Source of the DNA: Otis tarda
Lineage: Eukaryota > Chordata > Aves > Otidiformes > Otididae
Assembly (NCBI GenBank): GCA_026413225.1
Contig: CM048552.1
Coordinates: 192,668,053 to 192,732,052, forward strand
Direction: 5' to 3'
DNA length: 64,000 bases
Shown in pieces: positions 12,301 to 24,300 of this stretch. Made by a program: the position numbers and the translations under genes. The notes beneath the pieces are model-generated. The model ran no database searches. It was not told the origin of the DNA and saw only the letters and a program-made list of their open reading frames with translations. Position 1 is the first letter of the stretch. Every line of letters starts with the position of its first letter.

Positions 12301-15300
12301 TGTCAGAAGATACATTGCTGCCTATTTATCTTAGCATACATGTATGAACTTGTTCCCTCTTTAAACTGCTAGCATGGTCTGCTTCTACAGCCTCCTGTGG
12401 CATCAAGTTTCTAAATTTTGCTACTTGCTGCATAAAATACTTCTGGTTTTCTGCTTTAAAGTGATCTCCTACTGAAACAAACAATAGATGACAGATGGTA
12501 GTTACATCACTAATGTACCATTGTAATGTTCCTAAATATAACCTTCCTAAGTAAGGAGATTATATTAAAACTTACGAAAACTGAGCACTGTCAAAAGCAA
12601 AAAAAAAAGTCTGTTAATGCCTCCCTGGGCGTTTCATGAAGTGAGACACAGCAGGTCTGCTGGGAGCAATAAAAACAGCAACCAGCATCTGGCTGCACTA
12701 CCAGATTGCACAGAAAGAGATGGAAGAACATAAAGAGGACACGGACTTTGTTTGACACCAGATAAAAATGAGTGAACAGGGAAACAGAGTAATAAAGCTT
12801 CTATAGACAGGTCCTGACCTTTCAATGGTAAAATGGGAGATAAATGGGACAAGGGACTTAATTTTTTTCCACAAAAGTGGTTATCTGTGTAAGAGACAGA
12901 GCTTGCAATGAAGTTCAGAAAAAACAAACAAACAAACAAAACCCAGATCTTCTCAGCACCATTCAGAGTTCTGTTAGCAACTCACTAACAGCATGCTAAG
13001 TCTTCCTGATGTTCAGCTTTGATGTCAGAATGAACTCACAACTACTCAGAAAGCGCTGCAACAGCAACACGGTCAAGCTGGCTCTTTTTAGAACAAGTAG
13101 GTCCAAGTGCTCAGGGTTTAGAAGAGTGAGAATTACCATAAGAGTCCAAGTTGCTTTAAGAACTGAAGTGCTATAGTATAGCAGAGGCAGCAGGAGGTTA
13201 CAGTGCAGAGATTGATTGCAAGTCCTTATCTCAGGTCTGTAAACTTTTTGCCGGAAGGACATCAGACTTGTTTTCAGAAAAGGCAGAAGCTTGCAGAATT
13301 TTTATTCTCACAATTTATCTCACACGTCCAGTAAAAATGTATTTTACCACTCAGTATCCTACTAATGTTTGACATGTTTCTTACATACTTGTTTCCAGAT
13401 ATTATAAAGTTATTACAGGTTGTTACAAGTAATTTATAATAACCCTAGTTACTACAAATACCGTGAGAACCTGGTATAATTAAGTTTCACACTAAATTTT
13501 TACAAGAATTGCTACTAAGTATCATGAAATCTTATTTCAAAATACTGCGTGCTACAAAAAGCAATGCATCAGTTCCATAGTCCAAGTGCACATTTTCAGG
13601 AAAACACATAACTACAAGAATTGCAAATACAAACAAAGATCAAGAAGCTTCTGTTTGATGAGACTACATGAGCAAAGAAAAAAAAAACACAAAGTATTTG
13701 GGAATCAGTAATAAACTAACAATGCTGTTGAGCATTTAGGCACTGTTCACATAGCCACTTTTCAAAGCATAACCGTATTTTATTTATACTAAAAAGGTAG
13801 CCATAAGTGAAAACAAATACAGACTTACCTCTGCTTATTTTACTAACTGTTCCACTTCTTTCAGACTTCTAGAAGAAAGGAGAAAAAGCTAAATAGGGAT
13901 ATGGGCAAAAATCAAAATATTTCTATAGAGAGACACAAGGAGTCAAAGCATCCATGAGATTCTAAATGCATAGATACAGGTTTTAACTCAAGAACTAATA
14001 AAAAACTAAAGTTAAAAGTGTTTCATCATCAAGAATTGAAACAGATATTCTATAAGTTTATATACTATTACTCAGACAACACAGTAAAAGTATTTAAGTA
14101 TTTAAAAAGAAAAAAAAAGAGGAGAGAATGCTTTTCCATGACTCACTTTATACCAAAGCTCTTTAAGTTAATACTGTCTTTATATATATATATTAAAAAA
14201 AAAAAATATATATATATATATGCATCTCCTGAGCACAAAGTTTGGAATATGGAACTCTATAATACAAACACGCCCATTCAGTGTGTAAAAAAAACCCAAC
14301 ACACACTTACTCATTTGATCAACTATCAAGCATCTATGGAAACACAATCCTTAAAGGAAGACTCAAAAGCAATTTATATCAGGACAAATAAATATGATAA
14401 GATTGTTGTACATAACATGACTTCACTGGGATTTACTCAGGTATTACATACATTTGTGATGGAATTTTAATAGAGTGCTGAGGAACAGACAACAGTGACA
14501 TTGTATTTGCATCATTAACCAGGAAACCAAGACTCAGACATAAAAATATCTTAGGAGCATATTCAATGGCTTCTAAATAACAAGAGGCTAGGTGGAAAGG
14601 TGCTTTTTAAAAACTGCTGACTGGTAGAGAGACAGGGCTGGAGAAATAGCTCTGCACTTCCTACAAAAATTGTAGGAAGGGAAACAGAGCCTTCCATTTA
14701 TTGCACTGTTTCTCCCTGGTAACAGCACCTCAGTGCTTTGGTCTCTCCACATGTAAAATCAAGACCATTTTTACCAACTGCATAAGGATGTTGCATGATT
14801 TATCTTCAAGTGTTTAAGACCTTCAGATAAAAACGCCATACAAGGCACTACTCACTAATAAGCTCTTATATAGTTTTCCTACCCTTGTGACTTAATTTCT
14901 ATTTATAAAAATATTTTTTCTCCTTTAAAAAAAAAAAAAAAATCATATCCACCTACTCCTTTAGTCCTACTTGCATCAGATGATCTCTCCCTCTGTCCAG
15001 GTCTGACTTTTACATTGAAATGTATAAGCTCCAACTTCCTTAGCAGCCATCTGTAAAATCTTTTCAAGAATGACTGCATTGCATCCACACTTATGGCCTT
15101 TTTTTGGTGATTGGGTCAATACAGTTTAAAAAAATTCTTATAAGACTGAGTTATTTTGATGACTATACATCGTACTGTTATCATACAGTGTAATACACAT
15201 CACATTCTAAGTTAACCAGTATCATAAACACCGTGGGAAGATTCATTTTCTATGCAAACAAAAAAGTATGTGTTCTGTGGTACACAGTGTGATGAACAAG

Positions 15301-18300
15301 CTATATTTTACAATTACCTTTATTAAAACACAAAGCAAAACAATTGTTGCCTGCTACATTCTTGGTAATGTAAAAAGAAATTTAAAAAAAAAAAGGATTT
15401 TGGCCTGACGAGTTCTACGAGACACCTCTGGCTTCATCTACGGGAAGGTTTTGAAACTCTAAAATAGTAGGAAAGCCTTCATAAATTATAACCTATGTAA
15501 GAACGATAACGTTGAACAGCTAGATTGAGACATTAATGGAATTTGACAAACAGCAACTTCTAAGTAATGAAAACAGAATGACACTACCTAGTCTCCCAGA
15601 TACACTGCAGCAGACCAATAGTTTGCAATAGGGATCTTTTTCATTTATGAAAATTACTGTAGATATAGCAATTATCATAAAAATAAAAAATTACTTAGAA
15701 ATTTGGTCATGTATCCCTGACCATACTTCTATCACATTTGATGTGAGATCACTGGATCTAAATGGTAGTTATAGATTCCAACTCTTGATTCATTCCAGTA
15801 CTTTTATTTAATTTTCCTCCCTTAAATCTCTTTTATACATACACAAATATTGCTTACAAATCTATACACATTAAAAAATCAGTAGCTAGAAGTCTTGTTA
15901 AAGGACATACACACATATACACCTAACACACATTACACTGTTTAACTGTAGGGCTAGCTCTGACCACTAGTTCTTCTAATCTGGTAATTTGTAATTTCAT
16001 ATGCAAGCTTTACTTGAGCCGTGACTTGGGTAGCAATATGTAATAATGCTAATTTAGCAGAGAGGGAGCCATTTCCCTCTCAATGTATTATATATTTAAC
16101 AAAACCAAGAAGAAAGGAAAACCTGTCTCTGTACCAATAAAGTTTATATACTCAAAAACTATTCTCAACAGCAATAGCACTATCAACTTAAAGAAGCTAT
16201 GCAAAATCACCATTTTTTTTTACTATCAGTTTCTAATGCATTCATCAGTTGATTCTGGAAAAAAAGAAATTAATTTGTTTTCTAAATTATAATTTTGTTC
16301 CACAACAAAACCCAACCCCCCTAATTCTCTTAATACAAATGCCAATGTAATTCAGAAAAATCCAGCGTAAGAAAGAAATCAAAAGTGCTAAGTCTAAGTT
16401 TATTCTAGTAGTTCTAAGAATCCACAGGATAAATTAAGATCCTGTAATATGAGAAAAGCAGTGCTATACACAACTAATGACCCATTAAAGGTCTCTTATA
16501 AGCCACACAGAATAGAAAGACATCATATGACATTTAGTACCACTGAAGTCAATGATCAAAATAATCAATGTCACAGATGTTAGGCTTTCTGCTTTGGTCT
16601 CTTCTAGATCATTTTATAATGTCTGTAAAATGTTCCTGCTCTGGCAATTAAAATTTATTACCTGCAGCACTGGTAGTTCAGTCTCATCTTCTGCACCTTC
16701 AGGAACTACACTTACAGCAAGAGCTGAAAGAAAAAGGAGATTTTTTTCATACTCTAGGAGCTCATTTAAGGACTTGACAAAGTTCTGCATTAAAAGAAAA
16801 AAGCTTTTAGGTAGATTTTCACATTAAATGATACTATATTGGTAATAATCTTTATGAACATAAGGCAATCTGTTCTCAGAGAATTTATACATTTGCTGCC
16901 TGACAATTCTATTCCTGTACATCACTGAAAAGATCACTCTTTGATATGAAGCCAATTTATCTTGGCTTCAAGGCAAATAAATCCCATTTAAAAAAAAAAA
17001 TCAAATCTGTTCAGTCCAGTAGTTCTCTTGACAACAGCATAAAGTGCTATCACGTGGGAGATCTGCATTCCACTCTACCTTCAGGTTAAAGTTTGGGTTA
17101 CCAAAGCTTCACTTGGAACCACAGAAACTACCAACAGCTGACAGAAATTTCTGTCAAAGTTGAAGATGGCTCTCACATGCTTCGAATGCTGTCTTTGAAC
17201 AAGTCCAACTTGTTAATATATAAGAGATCGTAATAGATGTCTACAAAAAGAACAGAGACCCCAATGAGCTAATTTGCACAGACCTAGTGTTATCTTAAAC
17301 TTTTTATACTGACACCACCCTATGCATTCATGTCATGGTTTGTATGAGAAAAATAATCATAAAAAGGGTTCTGGGTTTTTTTTTCTTGTTGATGTAGTTG
17401 TCTAATCAATTTGTCTCAGCTTGCTCATTTGTTCCATTTAATGTAAGAAAGCTTTGCTAAGACTCGTAGTAAGGAGTATTTTTCTTAAAGGTACTAAAGA
17501 GATGCAAATGAAAGTAAATTGCTCTAATTTAGAAGGAGCTCAAGATACTACTCTTCATGGTCAAAGTGATGGTTTTCTTAAAAATTGAGGTGGAAAAAAA
17601 TATCAACAGATTCAAGTGGAGTGTCTCACTGCAAGTTTAAATTTGAAATGGATTTCAAAGTGAGTTACTAGCAACTGTCAATTTCTTTGACACTCTAGAA
17701 ACCTGGAAAGTAGAAAAGCAAGAAGACAAGATTGCCCAAAGCCCATGGTGCTCCATGTCTGATTACCTATATCCCTATGCTCCTTCAACTGGAGACTGGC
17801 TATAGGCTGTTCAGAAGTGACAGGCAACAAAGTAGAGACAGAGGTGTTGCCCTCTACACCAAGAATTTTAGGAAAGCAAACTTCCAGCTCTTCAAGGAGT
17901 TAGTCAATAGGACCCCCCGGGAAACTGCCCTCAGGGACAAGGGAGCAGAAAAGAGGTGGCAGATCTTTAAGGATGCTTTCCATAGAGCGCAAGAGCTCTC
18001 AATCCCCAGGAGTAAGAAAGCAGGCAAGGAAGGCAAGAGACTGGCATGGCTGAGTCAAAACCTGATGGTCAAACTAAAGGGTAAAAAGGAAATGCACAAG
18101 CAGTGGAAGCAGGGACAGGTATCCTGGGAAGAGTACAGGGCTGCAGCTCGATTGTGTATGGATGAGGTCAGGAAGGCCAAGGCGCAGCTAAGCTTGGCCA
18201 GGGACGCAAGGAATAATAAGAAGGGCTTCTAAAAGTATGTCAGCCAGAAAAGGAAGGTTGAAGAAAGTATACGCTCCTGATGAGCAAGACTGGTGAACTA

Positions 18301-21300
18301 GTAGCAATGGATGAGGAGAAGGCTGAGGTACTCAAAAACTTTTTTGCCTCAGTCGTCACTGGTAACCCCTCGTCCCACACCACTTGAGCGGACGGACTGC
18401 AAGACAGGGACTGGGGGAGAAAAGTCCCTCCCGCTGTAAGAGAAGATCAGGTTTGTGACCACCTGAGGAAACTGAATATACACAAGTCTATGTACTTACA
18501 TAGGACCTGACGAGATGCATCCCAGAGTCCTGAGGGAATTGGCTGATGTAGTTGCCAAGCCACTCTCCATGATATTTGAAAAGTCATAGCAGTCAGGTAA
18601 AATGCCTGCTGACTGGAAAAAGGGAAACATTGCACCCATTTTTAAAAAAAAAAAAGTAAAAAGTGGTCAACATGCCTGAGGGACAGGATGCCATCCAGAA
18701 AGACCTGGACAAGGTCAAGAAGTGGGCCCATGCGAAACTCATGAGGTTCAATTAGCCCAAGTGCAAGGTCCTGCACATGGGCCGGTGCAACCCTCAGTAT
18801 CAATAGAGATTGGGGAATGAAGGGATTGAGAGTAGCCCTGCCAAGAAAGACTTGGGGGTACTGGTGGATGAAAAGCTGGACATGAGCCATCAATGTGCAC
18901 TTGCAGCTCAGAAAGCCAAAAGCATCCTGGGCTCCATCAAAAGAAGCGTGGCCAGCAGACTGAGGGAGGCGATTCTGCCCCTCTACTCTGCTCTCGTGAG
19001 ACACTACCCGCAGTACTGTGTCCAGCTCTGGAGTCCTCAGCACATGAAAGACATGGACCTGTTGGAGCAAATCCAGAGCAGAGCCACAAAGATGATCAGA
19101 AGGCTGGAGCACCTCTCCTATGAGGACAGGCTGAGAGTTGGGGCTGTTCAGCCTGGAGAAGAGGTGGCTCTGGGGAGACCTTCTTGTGGCCTTTTAATAT
19201 CTAAAGGGGACTAATAAGAACGACAGGGACAAACGAACTTTTTAGCAGGGCCTGTAGCGACAGGACAAGGGGTCATACTTTTAAACTAAAAGAGGGTAGA
19301 TTTAGACTGGACATAAGAAAGAAATTTTTTACTATGAGGGTGGTGAACCACTGGAACAGGTTGCCCAGAAAGGTGGTGGATGCCCCATCCCTGGAAACAT
19401 TCAAGGCCAGGTTGGCCGGGGCTCCGAGCAACCTGATGTGGTTGGAGATGTCCCTGCTTCTTGCAGGAGGGTTGGACTAGATGACCTTTAAAGGTCCTTT
19501 CCAACTCAAACCATTCTATGATTCGCTTTCCTCTAGTTTTTAGGAATGTCTTGCAGTCACCATGATCTTTCAAACATTATCAATAGTGGCCTTGCATTGA
19601 CATTGTCAAGCTCTGTCAGCACTTGTGAGTGCCTCTCATGAGGTCCTGTGGACTTCTGTATGTCCAGTTTGTTTAAATGTCCCCTAAACTGGTCCTACTC
19701 CAGTGAATGTAACTCTTCCTTGCTCCAGACTTTCCCATGAGTTCCAGGGGCCTGGGATTGCTGAAGGTGGATCTTAACAGTACAGACCAAGGCAAAGAAG
19801 GTTTTGAGTTCCTCACCCTCTTCCACATCCTTCTTTAAACCAAGTCTCCCCCCCATTAAGAACCAGGCTCACATTTTCCCTTGTCTTCCTTTTGCTATTG
19901 ATACACCTGCAGAAGCCCTTTTTCTTGCCTTTTGTAAGCTGAATCCCTAGACGTAACTCTAGGTGGGCTCTGGCTTTCCTAACAGCATACCTGCACTCTC
20001 AGACAGTGTCTCCATATGACTCTTGAGGTGACCTGACCCTGTTTCCATTTCCTGTGTGCTTCCTTTTTATGTCTGAGTTTTGTCAGGAGCTCCTTGTTCA
20101 TGCACATGGGCCTCCTGCCATCTTTCCTTGCCTTCCTGCATGTGAGGTTGGACCATTCTTGAGCTTGTAGGAGGTGAACACTGAAAATCAATCAGATCTC
20201 CTGGACCTTCTCCCTTCCTGTACTGTTGAGGACAGTGGTAGACTGAATGATTTTTATTGCAGCTGCCCTGACATACAGTGCAACTTTGACACTCACACTT
20301 ACTATTTATTAAACAAACCAATATCTGTGATGAATGTTAAAGTCTCTCTCTATACGATTATTCTTATTCCCAGTGATTTCAGACATGCAGCCTCCCCTTA
20401 TTTTCCAACAAATAAACATATTAAAATGACTCAGTATCTTTTACATTAAGTATTCCAGGAAGACTTTTTCCAGCTAACACATTTTAATAAGACAGGAACT
20501 GTTCAGACTATTTTTAAACTACTGAAGAATCATTCCCTAAACAGACTAGTAGACCCCTGAAGACACCACAAAAAAAAGCCTCAAGAGTCTTCATCCAACA
20601 GTAACCAAGATTTTCACTCAGGCAGACTGCATGAATTTATTTTAGCAACAAATATGCCATGGTCCCTCTACCACCTTATTAGCACATCTGTTATGCACAC
20701 ACAATTTGATATGAGTAAAGCAGTCTTCAGAAATAAATTGGGATGCACTTGAGGGGTAAATTCGACTCTTATTAAAATATGGCCAGAACTGTTCAGGCTA
20801 AGCAACCTGATCTCTCAGCCTGGAAACAAATATCATCTTTTAAGGATTTCCTGGAAAAAGGGTGGCATGAGAAGAACATGGTAGATCCAGCTGGTATATG
20901 ACTTATCAACACAGGGGCCACATAGGAAAAACAGTGCCTGGCCACAAGTGGACATCTCTGAGACTAATTCATCCACCTACAATTCACTCCCAAGAGGTTT
21001 CTGAAAAAGGTGTGCCCAGGAGTGGACCACAGATACAAAAATTCTAACCACATATGCAGCTCATGACCAGATCAGTTGTACAACACAGGTAAAAACTGAG
21101 AGCTCTCCATGGCAAGGATATCTTTTTGCTGTGTGTAAAGTACACACGCACAAAGAAAGATGACCTATGTCTGGGAGCTGTCAGAAGCTTCTATATGAAA
21201 ACAAAAACTTTTCATGTCCAAATATCATTATTAATTCAGAAACTGCAAAATATTTCTTTCAGTATAGAATCCCCTAAGCCACACATCAATCTCTGGAACT

Positions 21301-24300
21301 AGAGGTACCTTTGCTACATCTCCTTTAGTCCCTTTGAGTTTTTTGGTGCAATGCAAGCATACCTCAGGTGGACCACTGACTCACCATAGAGCACAGAGAA
21401 AATATATCGCAAGATGAAACTGATTAGCTGGAAGTTCAAACTGTGTAGGCACCAAAGTAACCAAAAAGACCAGGGTAGTTAACTGTACAATTTCTCACAA
21501 ACAAAGCTATCTAAAGCAGAAAAAAGCAGCAAGGCACTGTCTTAAATGCAACTTGTAATTTTGTGTTTGTCATTTCATTATTTAATGCATTGTGTACTGT
21601 GACATGTGTTAACACGTGCAGATATCCACAAAATTTAGCACAAGCAGGCAGAAGCTGAACGTGTCAATTGCCAGTCCTCCTCTTGCTGACTGCTCGAGAA
21701 CCAAGGGTAAGTAAGAAAAGGAAATAAATTTTAGAAATACTTTAAAGCTCTTTATTTTCATCAATCTTATCTTCATTTCTTTTGAAAGCAGGACTTAAAC
21801 ACACTGAGAAAGCTAGACAACATTTTTGGATCAATTCAAAACCTGGAAATTTAATCAGAGAATGTAATGTAAGTTGCTTCAATTTCTATTTATTTTTCTC
21901 AAGTGTTCCATTATTTCCATTAAAATTCTGGTGAGTAAATAGACTTGCTTATAACACTAGAAAGTAAAACGCGATCATTTATTTTCATTGTTCAACAGCT
22001 GAACTGCAGGAACTATTAGGAAAATAGAAGTAAATACTGTCATATAAAAATACAATATGCTGCACAAATATATATAACGATATAATACCACATTATAAAT
22101 GTAGAAGTAATCCTTTCTTCAGTGCTACCCTTTCGAGCATAAATAACTTTCAAACGTTTACAATTATATGTCCTTTAAGTGCAAAGGATGTTAAAAAATG
22201 AGGAGTTAATTCTTTTGCTTTCACAGACAAAATCCATTTAAGGCAGAAAGGCAACATGTCCGTTACCTTCCTTTTTTACCATCTGATTCAAGGCTGACTG
22301 ACCTCAGAGTCATTCCAATCACCTCACTGGGCTATGGATCAGTTCCAATGAGCTACAGAAAAGTTGAGAATCTATGACTTGCGTATGGCGAAACCATGAC
22401 TAATAATAACCACTTCAAATAACCAAAGTCATTAATTATGTTGTACACAGTAGACAAAAACATTTAATATAGAATTTCTCTGTACTTCTAATTATAATGT
22501 AATGAAAGGCCTATTTTCGGTTTGGTCGGGGGCTGGTTGGGTTTCCTCCCCCTCCCAAGTTTTCAAAGAGCATGAGATTCTATGGATTGACATGATTCCA
22601 GAGAAGATCTACACTGATGCTGTCAGTCCAAGAGACAGGATCTTCCATAATGAGACAGCCTGGGAGTGCCAGCAAGCAAAATAAATTAGTTTCATCTATT
22701 TATATGCAAGCTTTTGTAATACTTCTTCATTGTTGCTACCCTATCAGCATCAACGACTCTGGTCTAGCCAGGCAAGAATGAAGACTTGCAGATTTATCAA
22801 CCCAAAATGAGGAGAGAGCAGGGGGGGAGAATGAAGAGGAGGGGTTGATGCAAGCAAATTTCCAGCATCTGAAGCTTTTCATAAAAAAAAAAAAGCAACT
22901 CATTTTATTTCTTTACTACATTTCTTTAAGCTAATGGCACATATGAGAAGAAAGCAGCCAAAACCACCACTGTGAACCACTGAAATGTCTAAATGAGTAC
23001 TGCGTACACCAGTATCTTCATAAAAGGCAAGCGAAGAAAAACAGTAGAAGAAAGAGCATAATCATTATCCCTTCTGATTTTCTATAAGTTAGACCAAACA
23101 AAATCATCTGAATATGTTTTCTCATTCTGCAAGCTGCCACCTGCAAGCTGGAATTTATGAAATGACTTAACTACCAACAGACAAGCTGTTTTCTTCTACA
23201 AAATGCAATCTAAATTATTTCTGTTTTCCAAGAGCAAAGCTGATTGTTTTGCAAACTTACTACCCTAACCACCTCAAAAGCATGGGGTATTTACGAAATA
23301 AGGGACTTCAATATATAAGGATATTTTTAAAACTAAAATAAAGCCATGACGCTGCAATAAGCTTCAGGTGAACAAATTCTATACAAGCATTAATTGAGAC
23401 CTACTAAACAAGAGGTAATTGCACAAGCAAGAATCCAAGTTTTTCCATTTCTGCCTTCTACCTACCTGTATGTATGTACAATAAATACACATACAAAGAC
23501 TGGGAAAATCAAAGCTGCTGTTCTCTGACTGTGATTACAATCTGTTCGAGGTCACAAGTGCTACAGTACCTTGCTGAAGCACTGGAGCAAAACTGCTCAT
23601 CCCAGAAAGAATTAAATACAGCTTTAGGAACAGATGCAGAGTATTAGGACTTCTCCAAAAACCAAGCTGCACAGGTGAAAGGAAAAGTGTTTTACAAGAG
23701 AACTACCAACATACCACAGTTTTACTTTGCTGAAAACAGGAGTTATTTGTGCCAGGCTTCCCCTGCAGGATTTCGATCCACAAGCCATAGCAGTGGAAGA
23801 GAATCAAACAGAAAGGCTCAGAACAAACTGACAACCCTACGCCGACAGAAATGGAAACATTCAAGAAAAGAAATAATGAGAAACAGAACAGATGTAAACA
23901 TTTCTTGCTGTCTCTTACACTCACGGCAACAGCTGCTAACTCTGAGAGCCTGTAGCGATCTGACTGCTGACATACTACTAACCCTCCTCTTCCCATCTTC
24001 TCCCGCGTGCTTTGGCCCATTAAACACATCTCTAAAATACAATAATAAGATTATTTTCTCTATGCTGGCATTTCAACCAGGCGATATTACCCCTCCACAA
24101 CCCCTAGTCAGCAAGGCGCTATTTCAAACAGGAGCACAAGTGGCTGGGCGGTGGGTTTCAGCCAGTTGTTTAAGGGAGATGTTCTCGACCGGGGGGGCTG
24201 GCCCCGTCAGGGCCGGTTTCCACGGCGAGGGCTTCCTCTCCCCTGACCCGCACCGGCTCGGGGAGCGGGGCCGCCTCCCCGCACACTGCCGCCGGGCCCG

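Larger units (their letters stand above)
6311..13828 (-). other. B3GLCT: B3GLCT intron 3
   Basis: A 7.5 kb AT-rich intron. It contains an exact 75-bp tandem duplication (8,726-8,875), an ancient tRNA-derived SINE relic (about 9,555-9,705) and an ancient CR1-type relic (about 12,340-12,480). Elsewhere it holds only simple A/T runs and short open frames without recognisable relatives. Confidence 0.7.
13869..16661 (-). other. B3GLCT: B3GLCT intron 2
   Basis: A 2.8 kb AT-rich intron with an A/T microsatellite at 14,181-14,222 and a MIR-type SINE relic at about 14,726-14,830. A 150-codon open frame near 14.0-14.5 kb crosses the microsatellite and lysine-rich low-complexity sequence and is not credible as a gene. 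Confidence 0.7.

Noticed and set aside
14018-14470. 150-codon plus-strand frame
   Set aside because: It crosses the TA microsatellite and A-runs, is Lys/Ile/Tyr-rich, and lies in B3GLCT intron 2.
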